Shown here piece after piece: positions 35,160-43,936 of a stretch of DNA of 64,000 nt. This DNA comes from Vreelandella zhaodongensis. Lineage in GTDB: Bacteria; Pseudomonadota; Gammaproteobacteria; Pseudomonadales; Halomonadaceae. Under the pieces are notes generated by a model. It saw only the letters and a list, made by a program, of their open reading frames with translations, did not search any database and was not told where the DNA came from. Positions within the stretch are counted from its first letter, which is position 1. Every line of letters starts with the position of its first letter. Both the position numbers and the translations under genes were made by a program. The stretch is from the NCBI RefSeq assembly GCF_013415115.1, contig NZ_JACCDD010000003.1, forward strand, positions 124,001 through 188,000, read 5' to 3'.

Positions 35160-35275
35160 AACTATCACCTCTAAAGTCGGCCGTTTTTAACATCGATCGC
35201 TTTTGATACTGGCAGTTGACACTATCTTTATTATATAAGATTTTAATGCATCGCTTCATAACTTGAGAGCAAGCA

Positions 35276-36934
35276 ATGGATAATAGCGCCAAGCGACTAG
35301 GGAAGGTCTTAAGCCTTAACCGCCTTTCGGGAACAGGGTTAGTGCTAGCAACGTTATTTTTTGCCCTCTCGTTAACCCCCAGTTTAGTTCCTCGTCCGCT
35401 GGTGGCCCAAGGCATTGTTTCCGGGCTTAGCTTTGCAGCAGGTTATGCCCTTGGTGTGATTGGCCATACGCTTTGGCGCTACCTACACTTGCCAGAGCCC
35501 AACCCCACATTAGAACGCTATCTGAAATGGCTCGCGGCGCTAGCCTGTTTGGGCATCTCAATTATTTTTCTTTGGCGTGCTGCTGAGTGGCAGGACAGTA
35601 TTCGCCAGTTAATGGGCATGACTCCAGCTGAAGGCACTCGCCCGCTCTCTATTGCGCTCATTGCACTGGGCGTTTTCGCATTTCTGCGTATTATTGGTTT
35701 ACTGTTCAAGCGTACCTTCAAACTGCTTTCTCGCAAACTTGCCCACATACTCCCCCGCCGCACAGCCTATGTATTGGGAACGGTCGCTTCTTTCGCACTA
35801 TTTTGGATGGTCATTGAAGGCGTACTCTTTACCTACGCATTGCAAGTGGCTGACCGTTCCTATCAAGAAATGGATGAGATATTCCAGGATGACCTCGACC
35901 CACCTGACGACCCCATGAAACCCGGAAGCGCTGACTCTTTAATTAGCTGGGAAGCGCTGGGTAGCCGAGGCAGGCGTTTTGTCACTAATGGCCCAACCGA
36001 TGTTGAAATCAGTGAGTTTCTAGGCGAACAAGCCCTAGATCCGATCCGCGTCTACGTAGGCCTCAATGCTGCCGACACACCCACTGACCGAGCCAAACTT
36101 GCTCTTGAAGAACTGATTCGCGTAGGTGGTTTTGAACGCTCTATGCTGGTGCTAGCCACGCCCACCGGGCGCGGTTGGATAGATCCCGGCTCTCAAGACC
36201 CCGTGGAATACCTTCACCGAGGCGATATAGCGACAGTAGCTGCACAGTACTCCTACCTTCCCAGCCATCTGTCGCTTATTTCGGAAGCGGAATATGGCGT
36301 CGAAAATGCGCGTGCGCTGTTCACCACCATCTATGATTACTGGTCTGCAATGCCCCAAGATGAACGCCCAAAACTGTACCTGTTTGGGCTGAGCCTGGGC
36401 GCGCTTAATTCAGACCTCTCATTTGATTTATACGACATCATCAATGATCCCTTCCACGGCGCACTGTGGAGCGGCCCCCCCTTTCGCAGCGATACATGGC
36501 GTAATATTACCGCCGACCGCGATCCAGGTAGCTCTGCATGGCTACCCACGTTTCATAATGGCAACGTGGTTCGCTTCATGAACCAATACCAAGGGTTGGA
36601 TGAAGTCGAAGGCGAATGGGGAGATTTCCGTATTGCCTACCTGCAGTACGCCAGCGACCCCATTACTTTTTTTGAACCAGATGCTTTCTGGCGCGAGCCC
36701 GAGTGGATGCGTGATCCGCGAGGCCCCGATGTTTCACCGCAATTGCGCTGGTACCCAGTAGTGACCATGCTGCAGTTGCTAGCCGACTTAGCCACCAGCA
36801 GCGCTCCGCCAGGCTTTGGACACGAAATTGCAGCGGAACACTATATTGATGCCTGGGTAGCACTTTCTGAGCCACCCGACTGGGATGAGCAGGCGCTCAA
36901 CCGCCTACGTGAGCGCTTTGCCCAACTCCATTAG
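35276..36934 (+). CDS. membrane-anchored alpha/beta hydrolase (Abhydrolase_9 type)
   Basis: The 552-residue protein has four to five N-terminal membrane helices (residues 20-200), with LTPSLVPRPLVAQGIVSGLSFAAGYALG typical of the Abhydrolase_9 N-terminal domain. A C-terminal hydrolase domain follows with the nucleophile elbow YLFGLSLGALNSDLSF near residue 375 and WSGPPF. The conserved RWYPVVTMLQLLADL segment and H near GFGHEIAAEHYIDAW complete it. Biochemical role unknown. The last codons overlap the DJ-1 remnant on the opposite strand. Confidence 0.88.
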   Translation: MDNSAKRLGKVLSLNRLSGTGLVLATLFFALSLTPSLVPRPLVAQGIVSGLSFAAGYALGVIGHTLWRYLHLPEPNPTLERYLKWLAALACLGISIIFLWRAAEWQDSIRQLMGMTPAEGTRPLSIALIALGVFAFLRIIGLLFKRTFKLLSRKLAHILPRRTAYVLGTVASFALFWMVIEGVLFTYALQVADRSYQEMDEIFQDDLDPPDDPMKPGSADSLISWEALGSRGRRFVTNGPTDVEISEFLGEQALDPIRVYVGLNAADTPTDRAKLALEELIRVGGFERSMLVLATPTGRGWIDPGSQDPVEYLHRGDIATVAAQYSYLPSHLSLISEAEYGVENARALFTTIYDYWSAMPQDERPKLYLFGLSLGALNSDLSFDLYDIINDPFHGALWSGPPFRSDTWRNITADRDPGSSAWLPTFHNGNVVRFMNQYQGLDEVEGEWGDFRIAYLQYASDPITFFEPDAFWREPEWMRDPRGPDVSPQLRWYPVVTMLQLLADLATSSAPPGFGHEIAAEHYIDAWVALSEPPDWDEQALNRLRERFAQLH

Positions 36935-36980
36935 CGCTTCAGCGGTAGTCGCTGAAGAAGGCGGGGCTGGCCGACCGAAC
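36907..36980 (-). pseudogene. remnant of a DJ-1/PfpI gene 3' end
   Basis: The minus strand reads PPSSATTAEALM, then diverges to ELGKALT and a stop. The intact DJ-1 gene at 40527-41213 ends PPSSAATAEALMAWLAR. About 32 of 38 bases match between 36928-36965 and 40544-40581. The remnant begins right after the TRAP permease stop and overlaps the 3' end of the hydrolase gene. Confidence 0.62.
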
Positions 36981-36981
36981 A

Positions 36982-38964
36982 TTACACTACGGGAGTTCCC
37001 ACAGCTGTGCGATGGGCACGTAGATTCAGTATCATCGCCGCAAGCGTCAGCGCCAACCCGGCGATGTTGGTCTCCCACCCAGGGGTGATCAACATGAACG
37101 CACCCGCGAACGCCATAACCCGCTGCGCCACACTCAACCCGGTGGCAAAGTAATTAATGGTCGCGGTAGCTAACGCCAGCACACCGATAGCTTTAACCGT
37201 GGCAACCAGCATTATTTCCAGCGGCGTGCCCTCCAATAGCAGCTGCGGTGAATAGACAAACATAAAGGGAATCGTGAAGGCCACCCAGCCAAGCTTCATC
37301 GTATCGGGTACCGCACGAGTCCAGCGAATCTCAGCAATCGCCGAGGCCGCATAAATTGCAGTGCAAACGGGGGGTGTGATTGTTGCAAGGATTGCAAAGT
37401 AGAAGGCGAAGAGATGGGCATGCAGCGCAGGTACATCCAATGCGATTAATGCAGGTGCAGCTAAGGAAGCCGACAACACGTAGGCCGCCGTAGTGGGCAT
37501 TCCCATGCCTAAAATAATGCAGGCCAGCATTGCCATAATCAACACTAGAAACAGTGATTGCCCCCCGAAAAACACCATCATGTCCGTGAACTTCACGCCG
37601 ATGCCAGTAGCGGAGATCATCGATACGATGATCTGTGCAACAAAGGCCAACACCGCCATCATCGCCAGGCTAATACCCGCCTTGCGCAGAATTTCGAGGA
37701 AGATCAGGCATTTTTCCTTTAACCCAAACTCCCAGTTGACGAAGAAGAACACGATCAACGTAGCCAACACCGCCTGTGAACCAGCATAGGCAATCGAGTA
37801 GCCCGACATAAGAAACCAGATCATCAGCCCGATGGGCATAATGAGCTGTAGAAAGAACATGATAGTGAAGGTTGCCCGAGCACCAGGGATACGTTCGGCA
37901 GGCACTGGTGCGATTCCTTCCTTGCGAGCCGATAGGTGGATCACCCAGAAATTGCCCAGATAGAACAGTATCGCGGGAATGATCGCCGCCATCACAATGG
38001 TCAAATAGGGAATGCCCACAATTTCGGCCATAACGAAGGCACCCGCCCCCATAATCGGCGGCATCAATTGACCACCGGTGGAAGCAGTAGCCTCAACGCC
38101 AACGGCAAACTCGCGCCGATAGCCAAGTTTGCGCATCATCGGAATGGTTAACGATCCAGTAGCGGCGGCATTAGCCATACCTGAACCAGAGATCGTTCCC
38201 ATCAAGCTAGAGCCTATCGTCGCCACTTTGGCGGCCCCGCCCACCTGCCGTCCCGCTAGCACTAGCGCTGCGTTCATGAAAGCCTGTCCACCTCCAGTCC
38301 CCATGACGATCAGACCGAACAGGATGAAGATAGAGATCACGGTAGCCGACAGCCCCGGCAACATGCCCCATAGTCCACTGTCAGCCATGAACAGTCGGCT
38401 GGCCATCCGCTCCGGCGAAAACCCCGCATGCCCCCAGGTGCCGGGGATTAGATGCCCCAGCATTGCATATGCCAGCGCCGCCAATGCAAGGATCACTAGG
38501 CTCCACCCCAGTACCCTGCGGCAAGCCTCCAGGAATACACCTACCGCCATTAGCGTCAGCACTAAGTGATGTGTCTCAGGAAATAGCCGCGCTCGAAACA
38601 TGTCCTGCCAGTTCAACAGCACGTATCCCATTGGCAGGATAGCGCAGACGATAAGCGCCCAGTCATACCACGGCAACGTGCTATATTTACGCCCCGGCCG
38701 TAGAGAGAAAAAAGCCAGCGCCAGCACCACCCCAAACAGACCATGTAGCGCCCGTTGCTGCATGTGCGGCAGGTTACCGAAATAGGCTGTGTAAAGGTGG
38801 AAAGAGGAAAACGCGACCGCCACCCCAGCAAAAAACCACCCCTGCCATCCCATCAGCATACGATCAGTGCGGCCTTCTTCATCGATAGATGTATCCACCT
38901 CAGCCAACCGCGCAGTCTCATCGGAATGACTTGGCGACTCTGTACCGTTTTTGTTCTGAGCCAT
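36982..38964 (-). CDS. TRAP transporter permease, fused 4TM/12TM (DctQM)
   Basis: The protein has 660 residues from the ATG at 38964, which has AGGA eight bases upstream; an ATG three codons earlier is too close to it. It fuses the small (Q) and large (M) TRAP membrane subunits, the form paired with TAXI receptors. The N-terminal helices span about 45-190. The large DctM part shows GTISGSGMANAAATGSLTIPMMRKLGYRREFAVGVEATASTGGQLMPPIMGAGAFVMAE near residue 255. It would drive Na+- or H+-coupled uptake of an organic acid. Substrate unknown. The TAXI receptor gene lies 104 bases upstream. Confidence 0.94.
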   Translation of the reverse strand: MAQNKNGTESPSHSDETARLAEVDTSIDEEGRTDRMLMGWQGWFFAGVAVAFSSFHLYTAYFGNLPHMQQRALHGLFGVVLALAFFSLRPGRKYSTLPWYDWALIVCAILPMGYVLLNWQDMFRARLFPETHHLVLTLMAVGVFLEACRRVLGWSLVILALAALAYAMLGHLIPGTWGHAGFSPERMASRLFMADSGLWGMLPGLSATVISIFILFGLIVMGTGGGQAFMNAALVLAGRQVGGAAKVATIGSSLMGTISGSGMANAAATGSLTIPMMRKLGYRREFAVGVEATASTGGQLMPPIMGAGAFVMAEIVGIPYLTIVMAAIIPAILFYLGNFWVIHLSARKEGIAPVPAERIPGARATFTIMFFLQLIMPIGLMIWFLMSGYSIAYAGSQAVLATLIVFFFVNWEFGLKEKCLIFLEILRKAGISLAMMAVLAFVAQIIVSMISATGIGVKFTDMMVFFGGQSLFLVLIMAMLACIILGMGMPTTAAYVLSASLAAPALIALDVPALHAHLFAFYFAILATITPPVCTAIYAASAIAEIRWTRAVPDTMKLGWVAFTIPFMFVYSPQLLLEGTPLEIMLVATVKAIGVLALATATINYFATGLSVAQRVMAFAGAFMLITPGWETNIAGLALTLAAMILNLRAHRTAVGTPVV

Positions 38965-39068
38965 GAAACGCATCCTTTCGTATCGAACAGCGAGCCTAGA
39001 GAGACCCGCAGACCCGCTATTCCTGGTTTAAAACAAGCACACCTTACTGGGCGCAAACCGATGTAGCG

Positions 39069-40061
39069 TTATTCATCGAACTCGGGCGGAATAATACTCT
39101 CTGGCACCTCAATATCCTGCTCTATCAACCACCGCACCACGCCAGCATGCAGCGGAATATTGGAAGCCAGCGTGAGCTCCACGAAATCGGGAGGGTTGCC
39201 ACCTGGGTAGATCGCCTCCATCGCCTCACCCGAGCCAAACGTTGCCTCGGCCAAGTCATAGGCCATCTGCTCGGTCACGGAATCAGACCGAGCAAAGTAG
39301 CCATAGGCAAGGCCCTTGGCGATCACAGGCTCAGTCTGGTTGGCATAAACACCGGCGGGCACCTCGAAGGTTAAGGCCAAACCGCTGTCCTCGATCATCT
39401 GAGCCTGTTCCGGCGAGAAGCCGATCATGTTGATATCAAGAGTGGCCTGCAGCTCCTCAATCAATGAGTCTGGTTGATCGATCGCACCCGACGTTTTGAA
39501 GAAGCCGTCTATGCGGCGATCGCGGAAGAAATCTGCGGCATCCGACATCCCTGCCTGCTGCCAATCGGGTTCGATACCCATTTTTTCGAACAGCGCCATC
39601 GTCACATCTTCGGTTGCCGAGCCCAAACCACCGGGGTTGATACGCTTACCAGCCAAATCCTCTACGGTCTCTATGCCGCTGTCGGCATGAACTGCTAGCA
39701 CATTCGGCGTCGCTGCTAGAATAGCGATGGCGCGCAAGCTGTCATTGGCTCGCCCCTCCCAATCACCAGTCCCTTCCATCATTGCCTGTAGGGCAAGAAA
39801 GTTGGCAATGCCCATCTCAGTCTGTCCAGCGTGAACCATTGCCTGGCTATCGGCGGCACCACCAGTCTCGATCACCGAGATGTTCATCGCATCAGAACCG
39901 CGGTTGGCCATCGTGGCAAGGCTGGCGTAAAAGCTGTACCAGCCCGACGACGACGCAGTCGTAGCGAAACCAATTTGCTCCTGCGCGGCGGCAGGTGCGG
40001 CGACGGCGAGCGCCAATGCACTGCCAACAAGTAACGTACGGATGGGGCGTTGCTGAGCCAT
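39069..40061 (-). CDS. TAXI-family TRAP solute receptor
   Basis: The 330-residue periplasmic binding protein has a signal peptide ending AAPAAAQEQ (about residue 26). The TAXI signature follows: IGFATTASSSGWYSFYASLATMANRGSDAMNISVIETGGAADSQAMVHAGQTEMGIAN. LAGKRINPGGLGSATEDVTMALFEKMGI near residue 132 and the FRDRRIDGFFKTSG segment are also typical. It delivers its ligand to the fused permease encoded downstream. Ligands of TAXI receptors include glutamate and other carboxylates; none can be assigned here. Confidence 0.94.
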   Translation of the reverse strand: MAQQRPIRTLLVGSALALAVAAPAAAQEQIGFATTASSSGWYSFYASLATMANRGSDAMNISVIETGGAADSQAMVHAGQTEMGIANFLALQAMMEGTGDWEGRANDSLRAIAILAATPNVLAVHADSGIETVEDLAGKRINPGGLGSATEDVTMALFEKMGIEPDWQQAGMSDAADFFRDRRIDGFFKTSGAIDQPDSLIEELQATLDINMIGFSPEQAQMIEDSGLALTFEVPAGVYANQTEPVIAKGLAYGYFARSDSVTEQMAYDLAEATFGSGEAMEAIYPGGNPPDFVELTLASNIPLHAGVVRWLIEQDIEVPESIIPPEFDE

Positions 40062-40463
40062 AGATATTCTCCGGTTGGCTGAGAAATCATCGATTGTTTA
40101 AATGCGCTCACTCCCTACAACGAGCTACTCAATACTCCACTAGCTTGCACGCCATTGACTCTCTGATACCAGCCTCAGCCGTTTTCCAAACAGGCTTATT
40201 AAGTCACTTTAGAGGAGGGCGTTTGAAGGTTTAAAGTTTGAGGCAAACGTGAACGCACGTTTTCATACCTAGCGAGGTGCTCTACGTTCAAAACGACGTT
40301 TGTACGGATATAAACCAAGCTTGAAATTAAGCGGTGGCCTCATTCCAGCTTGTCATCTTGGAGCGCACCGCCAGCTAACGCGGTATCAACGAAGAGGGGT
40401 TGACTAAATTTAGAATCGATAAGCGGGGAGCGTCTCCTTTACCGCCAGCAGCTCTTTTAAGCA
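40062..40463. other. TRAP upstream region
   Basis: No gene is credible in these 400 bases. They hold the TRAP promoter region, with a hairpin AAACGTG-AACG-CACGTTT at 40245-40262 and a second AAACG-A-CGTTT dyad near 40290-40300. These may be operator sites. The remainder shows nothing I recognise. Confidence 0.5.
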
Positions 40464-40496
40464 TAAAAAAACGGCGAGCACTATGCCCGCCGTCAC
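40464..40496 (-). terminator. terminator of the DJ-1/PfpI gene
   Basis: On the minus strand ACGGCG and CGCCGT pair, extended by GGC/GCT-rich bases, followed by TTTTTTT (plus-strand A run from 40464). It lies about 30 bases after the stop codon at 40527. Confidence 0.78.
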
Positions 40497-40526
40497 TGGT
40501 AGTAATAAACAACAATATCGCGCGAC

Positions 40527-41213
40527 TTAACGCGCCAGCCATGCCATTAGCGCTTCGGCGGTGGCTGCTGAGGAAGGTGGGTTCTGACCAGTAATCAGCT
40601 GTCCGTCCTCACGCACGTACGGCGTAAAGTCGTCTGCCTTGCTATAAATACCACCACACTGCTGCAGCGCATTTTCCACCAAGTGCGGCACAATATCGGT
40701 CAGGCCGACCGCATCTTCCTCGCCATTGGTGAAACCTGTGACCTGGCGCCCTTTTACCAGCGGTTCACCACTGCTATTTTTCGCATTCACCAACACGATA
40801 GGCGCGTGGCACACCGATGCCACTGGTTTTCCCTGAGCAATAAAATTTTCAATCAGTTGGATAGAATCTTTATCGTTCACTAAGTCCCACAGCGGGCCAT
40901 GGCCGCCTGGATAAAACACCGCATCAAAGTCACCCGCATTCATGTCCACGAGACGATGTGTCGATGCTAACGCCGCGTTGGCTTCATCATCTTGCTTAAA
41001 GCGCCGCGTGTCATCGGTCTGGCTATCGTCTGCGTCACTTTTCGGGTCAAGCGGCGGCTGACCGCCCTGCGGCGAGGCAAGTGTTACTTCTGCGCCCGCG
41101 TCTTTAAACACATAGTATGGCGCGGCGAGTTCTTCTAGCCAAAAGCCGGTTTTTTCGCCGGTATCGCCTAGCTGATCATGAGAGGTCAGCACCACCAAAA
41201 TACGCTTGCTCAT
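40527..41213 (-). CDS. DJ-1/PfpI type 1 glutamine amidotransferase domain protein
   Basis: The 228-residue protein of the Hsp31-like DJ-1 branch shows LVVLTSHDQLGDTGEKTGFWLEELAAPYYVF at the N-terminus and AVFYPGGHGPLWDL near residue 98. The nucleophile Cys is in VASVCHAPIVLVN near residue 134. Relatives act as glutathione-independent glyoxalases or deglycases and as chaperones. AGGAG precedes the ATG. Its 3' end is duplicated in decayed form at 36907-36980 across the TRAP genes. Confidence 0.9.
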   Translation of the reverse strand: MSKRILVVLTSHDQLGDTGEKTGFWLEELAAPYYVFKDAGAEVTLASPQGGQPPLDPKSDADDSQTDDTRRFKQDDEANAALASTHRLVDMNAGDFDAVFYPGGHGPLWDLVNDKDSIQLIENFIAQGKPVASVCHAPIVLVNAKNSSGEPLVKGRQVTGFTNGEEDAVGLTDIVPHLVENALQQCGGIYSKADDFTPYVREDGQLITGQNPPSSAATAEALMAWLAR

Positions 41214-41321
41214 CTAATGACTCCTAATTGTGAAGAGTACGATAGCGTTGTGCGTTCACTACCTTACCTTGGGGCGTGTTTTCTTGGTTGCAAGGCGCGC
41301 CACCTTTTCTGTTCACGTGCG

Positions 41322-42059
41322 CTATAGCAAACTTTTCAGTGGCATCCATAGCCCCATAGCGACCATAACAAGGTTTTCCGTCAGCGAGATAAAGCCCAGC
41401 GGCACATTGCTATTACCACCAGCGCAGGCGCATTTTAATTCTCGCTTATCGATATAAACCGCCTTAATCACCGACACGGCCCCCACCGCGCCAATGAACA
41501 GCGCCAGTGGAGCCGCCAGCCAGATCAATGCCCCGGCCAACATCAAGACACCCGCAAGGGTTTCCGCATAAGGATAAACATACCCATAGGGCACATAACG
41601 CTTGGCCAGCAGATCGTAGTTAAGAAACATGGTGCTAAAACTTTCCACGTCTTGAAGCTTCTGCAGCCCGAGTAACACCATGGCGGTGGCCACTGCATAT
41701 TCGGGTAGCCGCGCGGCGAATAACGTGCCGTGGGCCAGCCAACTAATTGCTAAACCAATCAACAGCGCCGTGGCAAAAATAGCGATCACTGGCCGATATG
41801 AGGTTTCTTGAGCACTCGGCACGCTTAACCCTAAATATTCGCGCACCTCTTCATAGCCACCGATGCGCTTATCACCAATATACGTTTGCGGCGTCGTATC
41901 GACCTGCTCTTTCGCTTTAAAGGCATCGGTTTCATCACGGGACGTTAATGGGTGATCGTGCACCTCGTAGCCCTTACGCCGCAGCAATGAAACGGTTTTC
42001 AAACCAAAGGGGCACTGATGCGCATCCGTTTTCATACGATAAACATGTGCCGTTGCCAT
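41322..42059 (-). CDS. glutaredoxin-MauE membrane fusion protein
   Basis: The 245-residue protein has an N-terminal glutaredoxin domain (residues 1-80) with a CPFG site in place of the dithiol CPYC, plus TTPQTYIGDKRIGGYEEV. About four membrane helices of MauE/DoxX type follow (residues 90-240). They include LLGLQKLQDVESFSTMFLNYDLLAKRYVPYGYVYPYAETLAGVLML and a cytoplasmic or loop CAC motif (KCACAGG). It probably handles thiol redox chemistry at the inner membrane. The partner is unknown. It is downstream of nothing on the same strand and divergent from the CLCA_X-like gene. Confidence 0.82.
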   Translation of the reverse strand: MATAHVYRMKTDAHQCPFGLKTVSLLRRKGYEVHDHPLTSRDETDAFKAKEQVDTTPQTYIGDKRIGGYEEVREYLGLSVPSAQETSYRPVIAIFATALLIGLAISWLAHGTLFAARLPEYAVATAMVLLGLQKLQDVESFSTMFLNYDLLAKRYVPYGYVYPYAETLAGVLMLAGALIWLAAPLALFIGAVGAVSVIKAVYIDKRELKCACAGGNSNVPLGFISLTENLVMVAMGLWMPLKSLL

Positions 42060-42189
42060 ATCCTCTCCCTGTTATGCAACAAAGTGCAGCCCATCATTCG
42101 CTGCCTAGGTATAAGGGTAGACACCTTAGCCAGTCTTGCCGAACAGCCTTTGGCGCTTGCACGTTGCCTTCGATAAGATAGCGTGGTGA

Positions 42190-43002
42190 ATGTCTTTTTA
42201 TTCCAGCGAGCACGCCGTGAGCATTGAAGCGCGAGAGTTTTATCGCCAAGGGCCAATGCACCGCCCAGAGCATGCCAGCAACTTTGCGCTGATCCGTCGT
42301 CAGTTCGATTTTCGCTCGATTGAAATAGGCCGTTGGGTGACTACCGCAGAGCGCGACCGCGCCGCCGAGCTTTTCCACGATGCGCTATGCGATTTAATGC
42401 TGATCCTGCACGGCAATGAAGCGCTGATTTCACTGCGTGGCTCGTTAGCCCTGCAGTACGGCAGCGGCGGCAGGCCCGGCGTTTCCGCCCACTACGACCC
42501 CAGCCAGCGTAGCTTTTCGCTCGCCAAGAATGCGGGGCCTGGCAGCATTGCCCACGAATGGTTTCACGCCTTCGATCACTACATTGCCCAGAAGTGTTTT
42601 AACAATGTGCCAACTAGCGCCTTCGCCTCAGCGGCATGGCTAGCGGATGCAGCCCCGATTCACCACCCGCTCAACCAGCGCCTACTCGCCTGCTTTCACG
42701 CCATTCTGCTTCACCCCGACGGCCAGCAACCCAGCGCGCTTTTCAACCACTCCGCCGCCATGGACAAAGCGCACGGCCAGCTCTATTACAGCAAGCCAGA
42801 AGAGCTATGCGCCCGAGCCTTTGAAGCCTTCGTGCAAGACGCCAGCATCAAAAACCACTTTCTAGTCAAAGGCACCAAAACCTCCCCCGAGGCAGAACGT
42901 GGCCTTTACCCACAAGGCGAACAGCGCGAACGTATCAATGCGTTGTTCAGCGCGTATTTTTCAACCTTGGGGAAAGCACTGAGCAAAGAAAGCGGGCCGT
43001 AA
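42190..43002 (+). CDS. CLCA_X-like protein with HExxH-type motif
   Basis: The 270-residue protein has HEWFHAFDHY near residue 121, a zincin-like metal-binding motif (HExxHxxxH variant), followed by a helical C-terminal part. DYxSGGRPGVSAHYDPSQRSFSL-like sequence precedes it, and YYSKPEELCARAFEAFVQD lies near residue 200. This agrees with the CLCA_X/large polyvalent-protein-associated family annotated in gammaproteobacteria, which I recall without a known function. No signal peptide is seen. Confidence 0.72.
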   Translation: MSFYSSEHAVSIEAREFYRQGPMHRPEHASNFALIRRQFDFRSIEIGRWVTTAERDRAAELFHDALCDLMLILHGNEALISLRGSLALQYGSGGRPGVSAHYDPSQRSFSLAKNAGPGSIAHEWFHAFDHYIAQKCFNNVPTSAFASAAWLADAAPIHHPLNQRLLACFHAILLHPDGQQPSALFNHSAAMDKAHGQLYYSKPEELCARAFEAFVQDASIKNHFLVKGTKTSPEAERGLYPQGEQRERINALFSAYFSTLGKALSKESGP

Positions 43003-43075
43003 AGCAGCGAAGTGTGTGAAAGCACGCAATGGCGACTACGCTTCAATGACACACATTTCTCAAAGGAAGAGAAAA

Positions 43076-43162
43076 ATGCCATCTACTACTACCATTGTCG
43101 TTATCATTGTTGTGATCGTTGCCGTCGCAGGGATAGGTTTCAGCGGCGTCTTTTCCTTTTAA
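43076..43162 (+). CDS. 28-residue hydrophobic miniprotein
   Basis: ATG at 43076 follows AAGGAAGAG and encodes MPSTTTIVVIIVVIVAVAGI ending GFSGVFSF. It is one continuous hydrophobic span of Ile and Val, so a membrane peptide is likely. No family is recognised. It lies 73 bases after the CLCA_X-like gene. Confidence 0.55.
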   Translation: MPSTTTIVVIIVVIVAVAGIGFSGVFSF

Positions 43163-43346
43163 GGGGGAGTGATACCAGCCTCACCGCGCCTACCTTTAAC
43201 CCCACAAATTTCCTCTGTTGCTGAAAAGCACCTCAAAAACCCCGTGGGTTCTTTATCACATTTCAGAGACCAGATGCTTGGGGCATTGGACATGGCTATC
43301 ACAGGTTTTTAACGCCGAAGCGGAGACAAAGGAGTGACCTGCCTGG

Positions 43347-43649
43347 TTAGCTGTTCCCAAGCATGAACGCACGAAGCTGCCGCTCCTCTCGCATGACATA
43401 GAGGACGAGAATCCGCTTCTCATCCTCACGATAAAAAATGCGACACGGTGAAACCACTACCTCCCTGTATACCGAATCAGGGAGCTCTGGAGGAATCCGT
43501 CCGGATTGAGGAAAATCTTCCAAACGCTCGGTGTTTTCAAAAACCTCCTGGACCAAATGACTTGCAGCAGCAGGGTTATCCAGGGCAATGTACTCAGCGA
43601 TGGCATCCAGTTCCTGAAGGACAGGCTCCGTCCAGATTACTTCAGCCAT
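43347..43649 (-). CDS. parE: ParE/RelE family toxin
   Basis: The 100-residue protein has the RelE/ParE fold: WTEPVLQELDAIAEYIALDNPAAASHLVQEVF, then LEDFPQSGRIPPEL and the strand-rich YREVVVSPCRIFYREDEKRILVLYVMREERQL. The pattern fits ParE (gyrase-targeting) more than RelE. It overlaps the antitoxin gene by 13 bases, downstream of it. Confidence 0.88.
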   Translation of the reverse strand: MAEVIWTEPVLQELDAIAEYIALDNPAAASHLVQEVFENTERLEDFPQSGRIPPELPDSVYREVVVSPCRIFYREDEKRILVLYVMREERQLRAFMLGNS

Positions 43650-43894
43650 TTACTCATTTTCTCCCTAGCCCCACTTTGGCTGTACGTTCTTCCCTCAAGT
43701 ACAGCACGCTCTCCTCGTGAGAGCCCCTCAAGCAGCGCAAGTCGGCGCTGCATAAACTCGTAATCCTGCACATCGACCAGGTAGGCGGATGGCTGACCAT
43801 GCTCCGTGATCAGTACCGGCTCTTTAGACAAGTGCAGATCCGCCAGAATCTTTGTGGCCTGGCGCTTGAGGTTAGTAACAAGCTCAACTTTCAT
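43637..43894 (-). CDS. Phd/YefM-family antitoxin
   Basis: The 85-residue protein begins MKVELVTNLKRQATKILADLHLSKEPVLITEHGQPSAYLV, the Phd/YefM DNA-binding N-domain. The C-terminal helical part should wrap the toxin. It precedes the toxin and overlaps it by 13 bases, the usual type II order. A palindrome 25 bases upstream probably mediates autoregulation. Confidence 0.88.
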   Translation of the reverse strand: MKVELVTNLKRQATKILADLHLSKEPVLITEHGQPSAYLVDVQDYEFMQRRLALLEGLSRGERAVLEGRTYSQSGAREKMSKWLK

Positions 43895-43918
43895 GGCTCA
43901 CCCTGAATCAGACTAACA

Positions 43919-43936
43919 GTGACACTATAGTATCAC
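43919..43936 (-). promoter_or_regulatory. operator of the toxin-antitoxin pair
   Basis: GTGACACTATAGTATCAC is a near-perfect 18-base palindrome with two mismatched positions, 25 bases before the antitoxin start. The antitoxin-toxin complex would be expected to bind here. Confidence 0.65.
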
